From positions 248,001 to 312,000 of the forward strand of contig CAYTZM010000001.1 in assembly GCA_964442655.1 (NCBI GenBank): a stretch of DNA of 64,000 nt. Reading direction: 5' to 3'. This stretch comes from GCA-002727615 sp964442655 (lineage in GTDB: Bacteria; Pseudomonadota; Alphaproteobacteria; TMED109). Shown one piece after another: positions 57,128 to 64,000 of the stretch. The notes under the pieces were generated by a model. That model saw only the letters and a program-made list of their open reading frames with translations. It did no database searches and had not been told where the DNA came from. Within the stretch, counting starts at the first letter, position 1. The number at the start of each line of letters is the position of its first letter. A program made the translations under genes and the position numbers.

Positions 57128-57994
57128 ATGAATAATAATAAGGTTTCTTTTTTAGGTTTAGGAGTTATGGGGTATCCTATGGCCGGTCATTTATCTAAGG
57201 CAGGCTACGATGTTACAATATATAATAGAACAGAATCTAGATCTGATAAATGGTTGGAGGAATATAAAGGAACTAAAGCTTTAACTCCAGGAGATGCAGC
57301 AAAAAACGCAAAAATTGTATTTGCTTGTGTTGGAAATGACAATGATATTAGAGAAGTTTGTCTAGGAAAAAATGGCGCTTTTGTATCTATGGATAAAGAT
57401 GCAATTTTTGTAGATCATACTACAGCATCAGCAAATATTGCTAGAGAGCTTAATGGTAAGGCAATCGAGCATTCTATTTCATTTCTTGACGCTCCTGTTT
57501 CTGGAGGAGAAGCTGGAGCAATAAATGGGGTTTTGACAGTTATGGCAGGAGGAAAAGTTAAAACCTTTAATGAAGCAAAACCTTATATTAAATCATTTTC
57601 TCAAGCAGTAACTTTAATGGGAAATACTGGAGCAGGACAATTAACTAAAATGGTAAATCAAATTTGCATAGCAGGGCTTCTTCAAGGGTTATCTGAGGGC
57701 GTAAAATTTGGAATACAGTCAGGCTTAGATATAAGTAAAGTTGTAGAGGTAATTTCAAAAGGTGCTGCTGGGTCATGGCAAATGCAAAATAGGGCAGAGA
57801 CAATGTCTAAGAATGAGTTTGAGTTTGGATTTGCTATAGAATTAATGCATAAGGACTTGCAAATTTGTATTGAAGAAGCAAAGAAAAATGAGTCTAAATT
57901 GCCTATTACAGAATTAATAGATGAGTTTTATGTAAAATTAATCAAGCAAGGTCATAATAGATATGATACATCATCTTTGATAAAGCTACTTTAA
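57128..57994 (+). CDS. NAD(P)-dependent beta-hydroxyacid dehydrogenase, 3-hydroxyisobutyrate dehydrogenase family
   Basis: The family oxidises 3-hydroxyisobutyrate or reduces glyoxylate, tartronate semialdehyde or succinate semialdehyde. The N-terminal Rossmann loop is FLGLGVMGYPMAGHLSKAG (about 6-24). The substrate motif is FLDAPVSGGEAGA (about 119-131). The catalytic Lys is in GAGQLTKMVNQ (about 174). Length (288) is normal. Substrate cannot be decided from sequence alone; mmsB or glxR-type activity is possible. It lies alone after the groL terminator, and its last 9 bases overlap convergent mazG. Confidence 0.88.
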   Translation: MNNNKVSFLGLGVMGYPMAGHLSKAGYDVTIYNRTESRSDKWLEEYKGTKALTPGDAAKNAKIVFACVGNDNDIREVCLGKNGAFVSMDKDAIFVDHTTASANIARELNGKAIEHSISFLDAPVSGGEAGAINGVLTVMAGGKVKTFNEAKPYIKSFSQAVTLMGNTGAGQLTKMVNQICIAGLLQGLSEGVKFGIQSGLDISKVVEVISKGAAGSWQMQNRAETMSKNEFEFGFAIELMHKDLQICIEEAKKNESKLPITELIDEFYVKLIKQGHNRYDTSSLIKLL

Positions 57995-58759
57995 TTTCTT
58001 GGCATTTTTCCATTGTATTTCTTTTTGTTTAGCGCTGCTATCTATAAAGTCTTTATTATTTTTAAATTGCTTTAGCATATATTTAAAACGGTTAATAAAC
58101 TTTGTATTTGATTTGATTGCTGCAATTTCTGGGTTTATTTTCATATGTCTGCATAAATTAGCTATTGAAAATAGTAAATCACCTATCTCAATTTCTAAGT
58201 TTTCTATATTAATATTATCTTTATTAATTTCTTCTTTTATTTCTTTTAATTCTTCTCCTATTTTATTTAGGGGCCCTTTGTAGTTATTCCAATCAAATCC
58301 TAGCTTTTTAGCTTCTTTTGAAATTTCTAAAGCTTGTATTAAGGCTGGGTTAGCTTTTAATATGGTAGAGAAGGGTGTATTAGGTTTATTATCTTTTTCA
58401 TTAGCTTTTATGACTTCCCATTGTTCGTTCAATTCTTGTTGGTTTAATTTTTTCTTGTTTTGAAATACATGAGGGTGACGTCTTATCATTTTTAGATTTA
58501 TTTCTTCGATAACTTCATGAAGAGTAAAATCATTATTTTCTTCTGCTATTTGAGAATTTAATACTATTTGTAATAATAAATCTCCTAACTCTTCTTTAAT
58601 AGCTGTAGGTGATTTTTTTTGTATTGCTTCTATTGCTTCATAGGCTTCTTCTATGATGTAAGGCATGAGGGATTTATGTGTTTGTTTTTTATCCCAAGGA
58701 CACCCATCTATTGGATCTCTTAATTTTTTAATTGTTTTTTTTAGCTTTTCTATTGTCAT
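57986..58759 (-). CDS. mazG: Nucleoside triphosphate pyrophosphohydrolase MazG
   Basis: This house-cleaning enzyme hydrolyses (d)NTPs to monophosphates. The N-terminal MazG domain starts LRDPIDGCPWDKKQTHKSLMPYIIEEAYEA and continues with EELGDLLLQIVLNSQIAEE, giving the metal-binding EExxE and ExxD residues. A second MazG repeat (KLGFDWNNYKGPLNKIGEELKEIKEE then EIGDLLFSIANLCRHM) is present, as in the long form. Length (257) is normal. Its start faces a 92-base AT-rich spacer in which no convincing promoter is seen. Confidence 0.95.
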   Translation of the reverse strand: MTIEKLKKTIKKLRDPIDGCPWDKKQTHKSLMPYIIEEAYEAIEAIQKKSPTAIKEELGDLLLQIVLNSQIAEENNDFTLHEVIEEINLKMIRRHPHVFQNKKKLNQQELNEQWEVIKANEKDNKPNTPFSTILKANPALIQALEISKEAKKLGFDWNNYKGPLNKIGEELKEIKEEINKDNINIENLEIEIGDLLFSIANLCRHMKINPEIAAIKSNTKFINRFKYMLKQFKNNKDFIDSSAKQKEIQWKNAKKLK

Positions 58760-58851
58760 TTACTATATCTTGTTAGATTGTTTAAGGGCGCATAATATAT
58801 ATTATCAGAAACAATATAAATAAAATTAAAATAAAAAATTAAATAAATCAT

Positions 58852-59151
58852 TTAACTATTTGTTTTTAAAATATAATTAATAAAAAAAAGAAAATTACCA
58901 AGTAATACCATAAACAATAAACATGTTAGTATTATAAGGCTAACTTGGTTAATTAATAGTTCTTCCCCTAATGCGTTATATATATATACTCTGATAAATC
59001 CCCAAATTATTCCAGATAAGCATAGATAAAGATTAATAAGTTTAATATTAATCTTTAAGATTATTCTTGAACCAATTATAAATGATATTATCCATAATAT
59101 CGGATCTTTTATAGAGCCACTAATTACTATTTTTAAAAATTCAATATCCAT
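58852..59151 (-). CDS. Unknown small membrane protein
   Basis: I do not recognise this 99-residue protein. It is mostly hydrophobic, with three or four likely membrane helices (about 12-28, 38-56, 69-95), short Lys/Asn-containing turns and the centre segment LCLSGIIWGFIRVYIYNALGEE. There is no signal peptide cleavage site and no catalytic motif. It starts 5 bases after the metallo-hydrolase gene stop on the same strand, which suggests translational coupling, and there is no competing open frame of similar quality. The Shine-Dalgarno is weak. I think it is a real gene; no function is proposed. Confidence 0.6.
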   Translation of the reverse strand: MDIEFLKIVISGSIKDPILWIISFIIGSRIILKINIKLINLYLCLSGIIWGFIRVYIYNALGEELLINQVSLIILTCLLFMVLLGNFLFFINYILKTNS

Positions 59152-59156
59152 TTTAA

Positions 59157-59936
59157 TTAATTATCTAAAGTAATATGCATACCATCTACTCCTGGCTCTA
59201 CATTTTTAGGACATTTAGCTTTTAGTTCATCATAGTCCAACCAATGGCCCATATGGGTAAGTATAGCTTTCTTAGGTTTTAATTTTTTAATCCACTCCAT
59301 TGTTAAGTCAAAATGAGAATGACTGTAATGAGGTTCATATCTTACACAATCTACTATCCATAAATCTAAATTTTGTAGCATTTCATAGGATTCTTCGGGA
59401 AATTCATTAACATCGGTAGAATATGCAAAATTATTAAATCTGTATCCTAATGTATGACTTTTTCCATGTATTTGATCTATAGCAAGTATTTCTGTGTCTA
59501 ATATTAGGTTTTTACCTATAGATATAGTATTTGTCTTTAAGGATGGTAGAGCAGGCCCTGTATTAGAGCTAAATGCATAATAAAATCTTTCTTCTAATTG
59601 TTTTATTGTGTATTTGTCTCCATAAATAGGTAAAGGACTATTATCTTTTCTTTTCCAACAAAAAGCTCGTAAGTCATCTATGCCATTAGCATGGTCTGCA
59701 TGTGAGTGTGTATATAGAACTGCATCAATATATTTTACTTTGGCATCTAGCATTTGCATTCTAAGGTCAGGGCTAGTATCTATTAAAAAATTCTTATTAT
59801 TTATATTAACTAAAATAGAGACCCTCCTTCTTACATTTTTAGGATTATTGGGATTACAAGGTCCCCAAATATTTCCTATTAAAGGCACTCCTCCAGAAGA
59901 ACCACAGCCCAAAATTGTTACTTGTAAATTACTCAT
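59157..59936 (-). CDS. Metallo-beta-lactamase-fold hydrolase, PhnP-like
   Basis: This is an MBL-fold phosphodiesterase-like protein. The N-terminus VTILGCGSSGGVPLIGNIWGPCNP and the metal motif THSHADHANGIDDLR (about residues 75-89) match the group related to PhnP (phosphoribosyl 1,2-cyclic phosphate phosphodiesterase). Further metal-binding His residues are in HSHFDLT and LTHMGHWLDY. Length (259) is normal. In alphaproteobacteria such a gene is commonly found after metG-tatD, as here. No phn genes are nearby, so its substrate is unknown and a phosphonate role should not be assumed. It overlaps tatD by 4 bases. Confidence 0.85.
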   Translation of the reverse strand: MSNLQVTILGCGSSGGVPLIGNIWGPCNPNNPKNVRRRVSILVNINNKNFLIDTSPDLRMQMLDAKVKYIDAVLYTHSHADHANGIDDLRAFCWKRKDNSPLPIYGDKYTIKQLEERFYYAFSSNTGPALPSLKTNTISIGKNLILDTEILAIDQIHGKSHTLGYRFNNFAYSTDVNEFPEESYEMLQNLDLWIVDCVRYEPHYSHSHFDLTMEWIKKLKPKKAILTHMGHWLDYDELKAKCPKNVEPGVDGMHITLDN

Positions 59937-60709
59937 AATTTAGCTTTGTTAAATAAATTAAAAAAGTTTTCTGTTGTAATCTTTTCTAGTTTGGATATTG
60001 GTACGTTTTTAATTTCTGCAATTTTTACTAAAGTCTCTTTTACAAAAGAAGGTTCATTTCTTTTTCCTCTATAAGGTACAGGAGCTAAATATGGAGAATC
60101 TGTTTCAATTAGAATTTTTTCAATAGGTATTTTTTTGCAAATCTCTCTAATATTTTTAGCATTTTTAAAGGTAATAATACCTGAAAAGGATATATAAAAT
60201 CCTATTTCTAATGCCGCCTTTGCTAAGTCATCTGTAGAAGTAAAACAGTGAATAACTCCTGAAAACTTTTTTTTATTATATTCTTTATGTAAAATTTTAA
60301 TAATATCTTTATCTGCATCACGGGCATGAACTATTAGTGGAAGTTTTGTTTCTTGGCTTACCTGTATATGTTTTATAAAAGATTCTTTTTGAATAGCTCT
60401 TTTGCTGTTTTCATAAAAATAATCTAATCCTGTCTCTCCAATTCCTATAACATTTTTATTGTTACATAAATCAATAATTTCTTGTTTTGTAATATTTTTT
60501 TCCTTTTTTGCATTATGAGGATGAGTTCCAACAGAACACCATATATTTTTGTATTTAGTGGCTAATTTTAGAATTTTATTAAATTCTGTTATTTTTGTAC
60601 ATATAGTTTGGATTCCTATTACGTTTTGTTCTTTAGCATTATTAAGTACTTTATTAAGGTCTTTTTCAAATTCTTTAAAATCTAAATGGCAATGGCTATC
60701 AATCATCAA
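59933..60709 (-). CDS. tatD: TatD family metal-dependent hydrolase
   Basis: This is a TIM-barrel metal-dependent hydrolase with DNase activity in characterised members. Metal ligands are seen in MIDSHCHLDFKEF (about 2-14), SVGTHPHNAK, GIGETGLDY, HARDADKDI, GVIHCFTSTDDLA and ETDSPYLAPVPYRGKRNEP. Length (258) is normal. It overlaps metG by 11 bases and the metallo-hydrolase by 4. The sequence is closest to the YcfH-like group associated with tmk-holB. Confidence 0.93.
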   Translation of the reverse strand: MMIDSHCHLDFKEFEKDLNKVLNNAKEQNVIGIQTICTKITEFNKILKLATKYKNIWCSVGTHPHNAKKEKNITKQEIIDLCNNKNVIGIGETGLDYFYENSKRAIQKESFIKHIQVSQETKLPLIVHARDADKDIIKILHKEYNKKKFSGVIHCFTSTDDLAKAALEIGFYISFSGIITFKNAKNIREICKKIPIEKILIETDSPYLAPVPYRGKRNEPSFVKETLVKIAEIKNVPISKLEKITTENFFNLFNKAKL

Positions 60710-62243
60710 CGTTTTCCAATCGAGGAAATACTCCTTCAGGTTTTACTATTATATTTTCTTCAATCAACTCATTATAAAATTTAAAATTTCTTTTATTCTT
60801 TGGAATCATTAATTGATCTAAGATTTTATTAGCTCCTTTGGGTACAAAATTTAATGCTATTAAACTTATTTTTCTTATAATATTTGATAAGGTGTTAAGA
60901 ACTGTGTTCATTCTCTCAACATCTGTGTTTTTCAATGCCCATGGAGCTTCAGCATCTATGTACGAATTAGCTTCTCTAATCACAGACCATAACTCTTCTA
61001 TAGCAGAAGTAATTTCATAATTGTTCATAAAATTAATAATATTATTGGTAGATTTATCTACAAATTTTAGAATTTTTGTATCTGTATCATTTAATTTATT
61101 TGCGCTTGGTATTTTTTGATTACAATTTTTATATATGAAAGATAATACTCTTTGCGCAAGGTTTCCATAATCATTAGCTAAATCTGAATTAGCTCTTTTA
61201 ATTAGAGCTTTTTCTGAATAATCTCCATCTTGCCCAAACCTAACTTCACGTAGTAAGAAATATCTTACTTGATCTAATCCATAGTCATCAATTATTTTAA
61301 AGGGGTCTACTACATTACCTGTGGATTTAGACATTTTTTCTCCATTTACAGTCCACCAACCATGCGCATAAACTTTTTGGGGTAATTCTATTTCTGCTGC
61401 CATAAGAAATGCTGGCCAATAAATAGCATGAAATCTTAATATATCTTTTCCAACAACATGGATGCTTGCAGGCCAAAATTCTTTCCATTTTTTAGAATTA
61501 AGATTTGGGTATTCTACTCCTGATAAATAATTAGTAAGAGCATCTAACCAAACATATATAATGTGGTTTTCATCTTTTGGCACAGGTATTCCCCATTTAA
61601 AGGTTGTTCTAGATATTGACAAGTCTTCAAGACCCTTAGACACAAAGCTTAGTACTTCATTATATCTGCTTTGGGGGGCAATAAATTTTGGATTTTTTTC
61701 ATAAAATTCTAATAATTTATTTTGCCAAGAAGATAATTTAAAAAAATATGATGGCTCTTCAACCCATTCAAGTTTTGATCCATTAGGTCCAATCTTTTCT
61801 CCCTCTTGATTTGTATTTATTTCATCATTAGAATAAAAAGCCTCGTCTCTAACTGAATACCAACCTGAATATTTATCTAAATAAATATCTCCTTTATCTA
61901 ATAATTTATTCCAAATATTTTCGACAGCTTTTTTATGTCTTGTTTCAGTAGTTCTTATAAAATCATTATTAATTATTTCTAATTTATTTGATAAGTCTAT
62001 AAAACTTTGGGATACTTTATCAGTAAATAATTGTGGATCCATTCCTTCTGACAAAGCAGATTTTTCGACTTTTTGCCCGTGTTCATCGGTTCCTGTTAAA
62101 AAATTTACATTTTTCCCCATCCAATTATTATATCTTGCAATGGTGTCACAAATAATTGTTGTGTAAGCATGTCCAATATGAGGAATATCATTTACGTAAT
62201 ATATTGGGGTTGTAATATAGAAATTGTTATTATCTGTGCTCAT
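60699..62243 (-). CDS. metG: Methionyl-tRNA synthetase
   Basis: This class I synthetase charges both initiator and elongator tRNA-Met. The N-terminal catalytic domain has ITTPIYYVNDIPHIGHAYTT with the HIGH motif (about 22-25) and KMSKSTGNVVDP with KMSKS (about 303-307). The helical anticodon-binding domain follows. At 514 residues it is the short form without the C-terminal EMAP-like dimerisation domain, usual for alphaproteobacteria. Its start overlaps holB by 14 bases. Confidence 0.96.
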   Translation of the reverse strand: MSTDNNNFYITTPIYYVNDIPHIGHAYTTIICDTIARYNNWMGKNVNFLTGTDEHGQKVEKSALSEGMDPQLFTDKVSQSFIDLSNKLEIINNDFIRTTETRHKKAVENIWNKLLDKGDIYLDKYSGWYSVRDEAFYSNDEINTNQEGEKIGPNGSKLEWVEEPSYFFKLSSWQNKLLEFYEKNPKFIAPQSRYNEVLSFVSKGLEDLSISRTTFKWGIPVPKDENHIIYVWLDALTNYLSGVEYPNLNSKKWKEFWPASIHVVGKDILRFHAIYWPAFLMAAEIELPQKVYAHGWWTVNGEKMSKSTGNVVDPFKIIDDYGLDQVRYFLLREVRFGQDGDYSEKALIKRANSDLANDYGNLAQRVLSFIYKNCNQKIPSANKLNDTDTKILKFVDKSTNNIINFMNNYEITSAIEELWSVIREANSYIDAEAPWALKNTDVERMNTVLNTLSNIIRKISLIALNFVPKGANKILDQLMIPKNKRNFKFYNELIEENIIVKPEGVFPRLENVDD

Positions 62244-63363
62244 ATAGGGTCTCTTCTGTTACAGATTTATAAGTGTTAAATTTTTTAATATTATCTATAA
62301 GATTCATCACAACTTGTTTTTTTTCTAAATTTAATTCTAATACTGTATTAATTTCAGAATATGAGCTTTCCCATAAGAAAGGGATATCTGCAATAGTAAA
62401 ATTATTAATTAAATATTTTTGTACTTCTTCTTCTTTTATAGAAAAATTTATATCTATCATTAGTAAATATCTTCTGTATAACCTATAAAAAAATATTGTT
62501 AGCAGCTCTTTTAAAACATTTAATTCTAAATTATTATTTTTTGAATTAATTAAACTATTTAATTCTTCTACGTTGCTTTGATTTATTTTATTTATATTTT
62601 CAAAAATATCTATAATACAATTGTATATTTCTAATCCATTATTTTGAAATAATAATATTCCCTTACCTGGTATGCCATTTGATAGCAAATTTAACTGGTT
62701 TAGAGATTCTGTTTTGATATCTTCTGTTAGATTATTAGTAATAATTGCACTTGTGTCTTCTTTAGATAAATTATTAAATTGAAGAATTCTGCATCTAGAT
62801 CTTATAGTGTCTAATACATTAGACTTGTTATTTGAAATTACAAAAATTACACTATTACTAGGAGGTTCTTCTAAAATCTTTAATAAAGCATTCGCTCCAA
62901 ATTTATTAATTCTATCTAAGTCATCTATAATGGCAATTCTTTTGCCTCCATCCCCAGAAGTCTTGGAAAAAAAATCTTTTATCTCTCTTATTTTATTTAC
63001 AGGTATGATTTCATTACCATATGGGTCTAAATCAGAATTATCTCTTTCTATAACTTTGAGGTCTATATGAGTATTCTCTGAAATTTTATTATGTATTAAA
63101 TTATTGTTATCAAAGTTAAAATTTAATGTTTTATTATTTTCTTTGTTATTAAATAATAATATTTCATTGTTATTTTTTTTAGTTAGAGATAGTAATGCTC
63201 TTGACGCACAGTATGCAAAAGTAGCTTTTCCCAATCCTGCGGGGCCTTCTAGTAGCCATGAATGGTGTAAATGATTGTTTTCAAAAGCTTCAATAAAAAT
63301 TTTTTCTTGTTTTTTATGTCCTATAAGGTTTTTTGTTTTTCTGGGGTGAAAATTTTTAAACAT
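62230..63363 (-). CDS. holB: DNA polymerase III delta prime subunit
   Basis: This subunit of the clamp loader works with DnaX and HolA. The AAA+ domain has Walker A EGPAGLGKATFAYCASRALL (about 39-58), a Walker B-like RIAIIDDLDRINKFGANALLKILEEPP, and the arginine-finger SRC motif RSRCRILQF. The Zn-binding cysteines of E. coli HolB are missing. In their place is an Asn-rich insertion (about 63-100), likely an unstructured loop. Length (377) is typical for alphaproteobacteria. It lies 4 bases after tmk. Confidence 0.93.
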   Translation of the reverse strand: MFKNFHPRKTKNLIGHKKQEKIFIEAFENNHLHHSWLLEGPAGLGKATFAYCASRALLSLTKKNNNEILLFNNKENNKTLNFNFDNNNLIHNKISENTHIDLKVIERDNSDLDPYGNEIIPVNKIREIKDFFSKTSGDGGKRIAIIDDLDRINKFGANALLKILEEPPSNSVIFVISNNKSNVLDTIRSRCRILQFNNLSKEDTSAIITNNLTEDIKTESLNQLNLLSNGIPGKGILLFQNNGLEIYNCIIDIFENINKINQSNVEELNSLINSKNNNLELNVLKELLTIFFYRLYRRYLLMIDINFSIKEEEVQKYLINNFTIADIPFLWESSYSEINTVLELNLEKKQVVMNLIDNIKKFNTYKSVTEETLYEHR

Positions 63364-63367
63364 GTAA

Positions 63368-63997
63368 TTATATCATTTTTCTTTTATGGATTTCTTTTAT
63401 TATTTTATTAAATATATTATTAATTGTATCGTCAGCATCTACAAAAAAATATCTCTTATTTTTATTTTTTAGACTTTTAAAGTATTGATTAATTTTTTTA
63501 TGAAAATTTATATCAAATTTTTCATATCTGTTTTTGTCCATTCTAGTATTAATTCTATTTAGAGATTTTTCTATATCCATATCAAAAACAATTGTTAAAT
63601 CTGGTCTTATATCCTGACATACAATATTAGATAAATTTTTTAAGAAATCTATTGGTACTCCCTGCCCCGCTCCTTGGTAAGCATTAGTTGAATCAATAAA
63701 CCTATCACAGATTACCCAATTATTGTTATTTAATGCTGGTATAATAGTTTTTTCTAAATGAACTTTTCTTGCTGCATTATGTAACAGACTTTCGGTGACC
63801 CCATCCCATTTATTTACATGTCCATTAACAAGAATCTCTCTTATTTGTTCTGCTTCCTTACATCCTCCTGGTTCTCGAGTATAAATAATTTGGTTATTTT
63901 TTGTTTTAAGGTATTCATAAAGTTTTTTGGATTGAGTACTTTTGCCTGTACCTTCGCAACCTTCAAAAGTTATAAAAAAACCTTTTTGCTTATTCAT
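63368..63997 (-). CDS. tmk: Thymidylate kinase
   Basis: This enzyme phosphorylates dTMP to dTDP. The P-loop is FEGCEGTGKSTQ (about residues 11-22), the DRx motif is CDRFIDSTNAYQGAG (about 95), and TREPGGC lies between them. Length (209) is normal. It begins 3 bases from the window edge, so its upstream region is not visible. tmk-holB-metG-tatD-MBL hydrolase is a typical alphaproteobacterial series. Confidence 0.96.
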   Translation of the reverse strand: MNKQKGFFITFEGCEGTGKSTQSKKLYEYLKTKNNQIIYTREPGGCKEAEQIREILVNGHVNKWDGVTESLLHNAARKVHLEKTIIPALNNNNWVICDRFIDSTNAYQGAGQGVPIDFLKNLSNIVCQDIRPDLTIVFDMDIEKSLNRINTRMDKNRYEKFDINFHKKINQYFKSLKNKNKRYFFVDADDTINNIFNKIIKEIHKRKMI

Positions 63998-64000
63998 TTT

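Overview
The window is a continuous, gene-dense stretch of an AT-rich alphaproteobacterial chromosome. Several features point to Alphaproteobacteria: a fused IspD-IspF enzyme, LpxI in place of LpxH, a paired NtrBC and NtrYX block next to TrkA/TrkH, and a moaC-moeA-lexA-gltX-gltA run. The order pdhAB/pdhC-lpd-lipA-ratA with pncC and pgpA alongside, and a GTTC-type SOS box before lexA, agree with this. Low GC, gene overlaps of a few bases, convergent genes whose 3' ends overlap, and almost no spacers suggest a streamlined genome. Tryptophan and molybdenum cofactor synthesis, an SOS repressor and two nitrogen-type two-component systems argue for a free-living bacterium (SAR11-like or a similar marine lineage) rather than a Rickettsia-like symbiont. 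This placement is inference; no rRNA is present to confirm it. TGA is used as a stop (pyrG, ntrB, ntrX), so the standard bacterial code applies.

Layout. 1-5240 (+): the 3' part of a LolC/E permease, lolD and dnaE. 5259-19676 (+): a long run from translation to the envelope. It starts with a structured leader, then rpsB-tsf-pyrH-frr, then uppS-cdsA-dxr-rseP-bamA-skp, then lpxD-fabZ-lpxA-lpxI-lpxB. 19681-30729 (-): read right to left, ppiD, trpE-trpG-trpD-trpC, moaC, moeA, lexA, gltX, gltA. 30853-42613 (+): tpiA, secG, pyrG, kdsA, eno, an ftsB-like gene, the pyruvate dehydrogenase genes pdhA-pdhB and pdhC-lpd, then lipA and ratA. 42610-44748 (-): pncC, pgpA, ispDF. 44867-54925 (+): ntrB-ntrC-ntrY-ntrX-trkA-trkH-hflX. 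55042-57994 (+): CIRCE-controlled groS-groL, a strong terminator, and a beta-hydroxyacid dehydrogenase. 57986-63997 (-): tmk, holB, metG, tatD, a metallo-hydrolase, a small unknown membrane protein and mazG.

How the genes work together. Lipid A and outer-membrane assembly are concentrated at 8.7-19.7 kb: undecaprenyl diphosphate and phospholipid precursors, BamA, Skp, and lipid A steps one to disaccharide formation apart from LpxC. KdsA supplies Kdo, and the Lol genes export lipoproteins. Central carbon genes (gltA, tpiA, eno, the complete pyruvate dehydrogenase complex and its lipoate synthase) lie at 20 kb and 31-42 kb. DXR and IspDF are three steps of the MEP isoprenoid pathway that feeds UppS.

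No mobile element, CRISPR array, tRNA, rRNA or prophage is visible, and I do not see a novel multi-gene system. The points most worth checking are: a helix-turn-helix-like domain fused to the N-terminus of PdhA; a pyrH gene with a strong ribosome binding site but no ordinary start codon next to it; a CdsA signature with Asp changed to Asn; a long lysine-rich tail on ribosomal protein S2; a structured rpsB leader; an inverted repeat across the gltA promoter; and an unrecognised 99-residue membrane protein.
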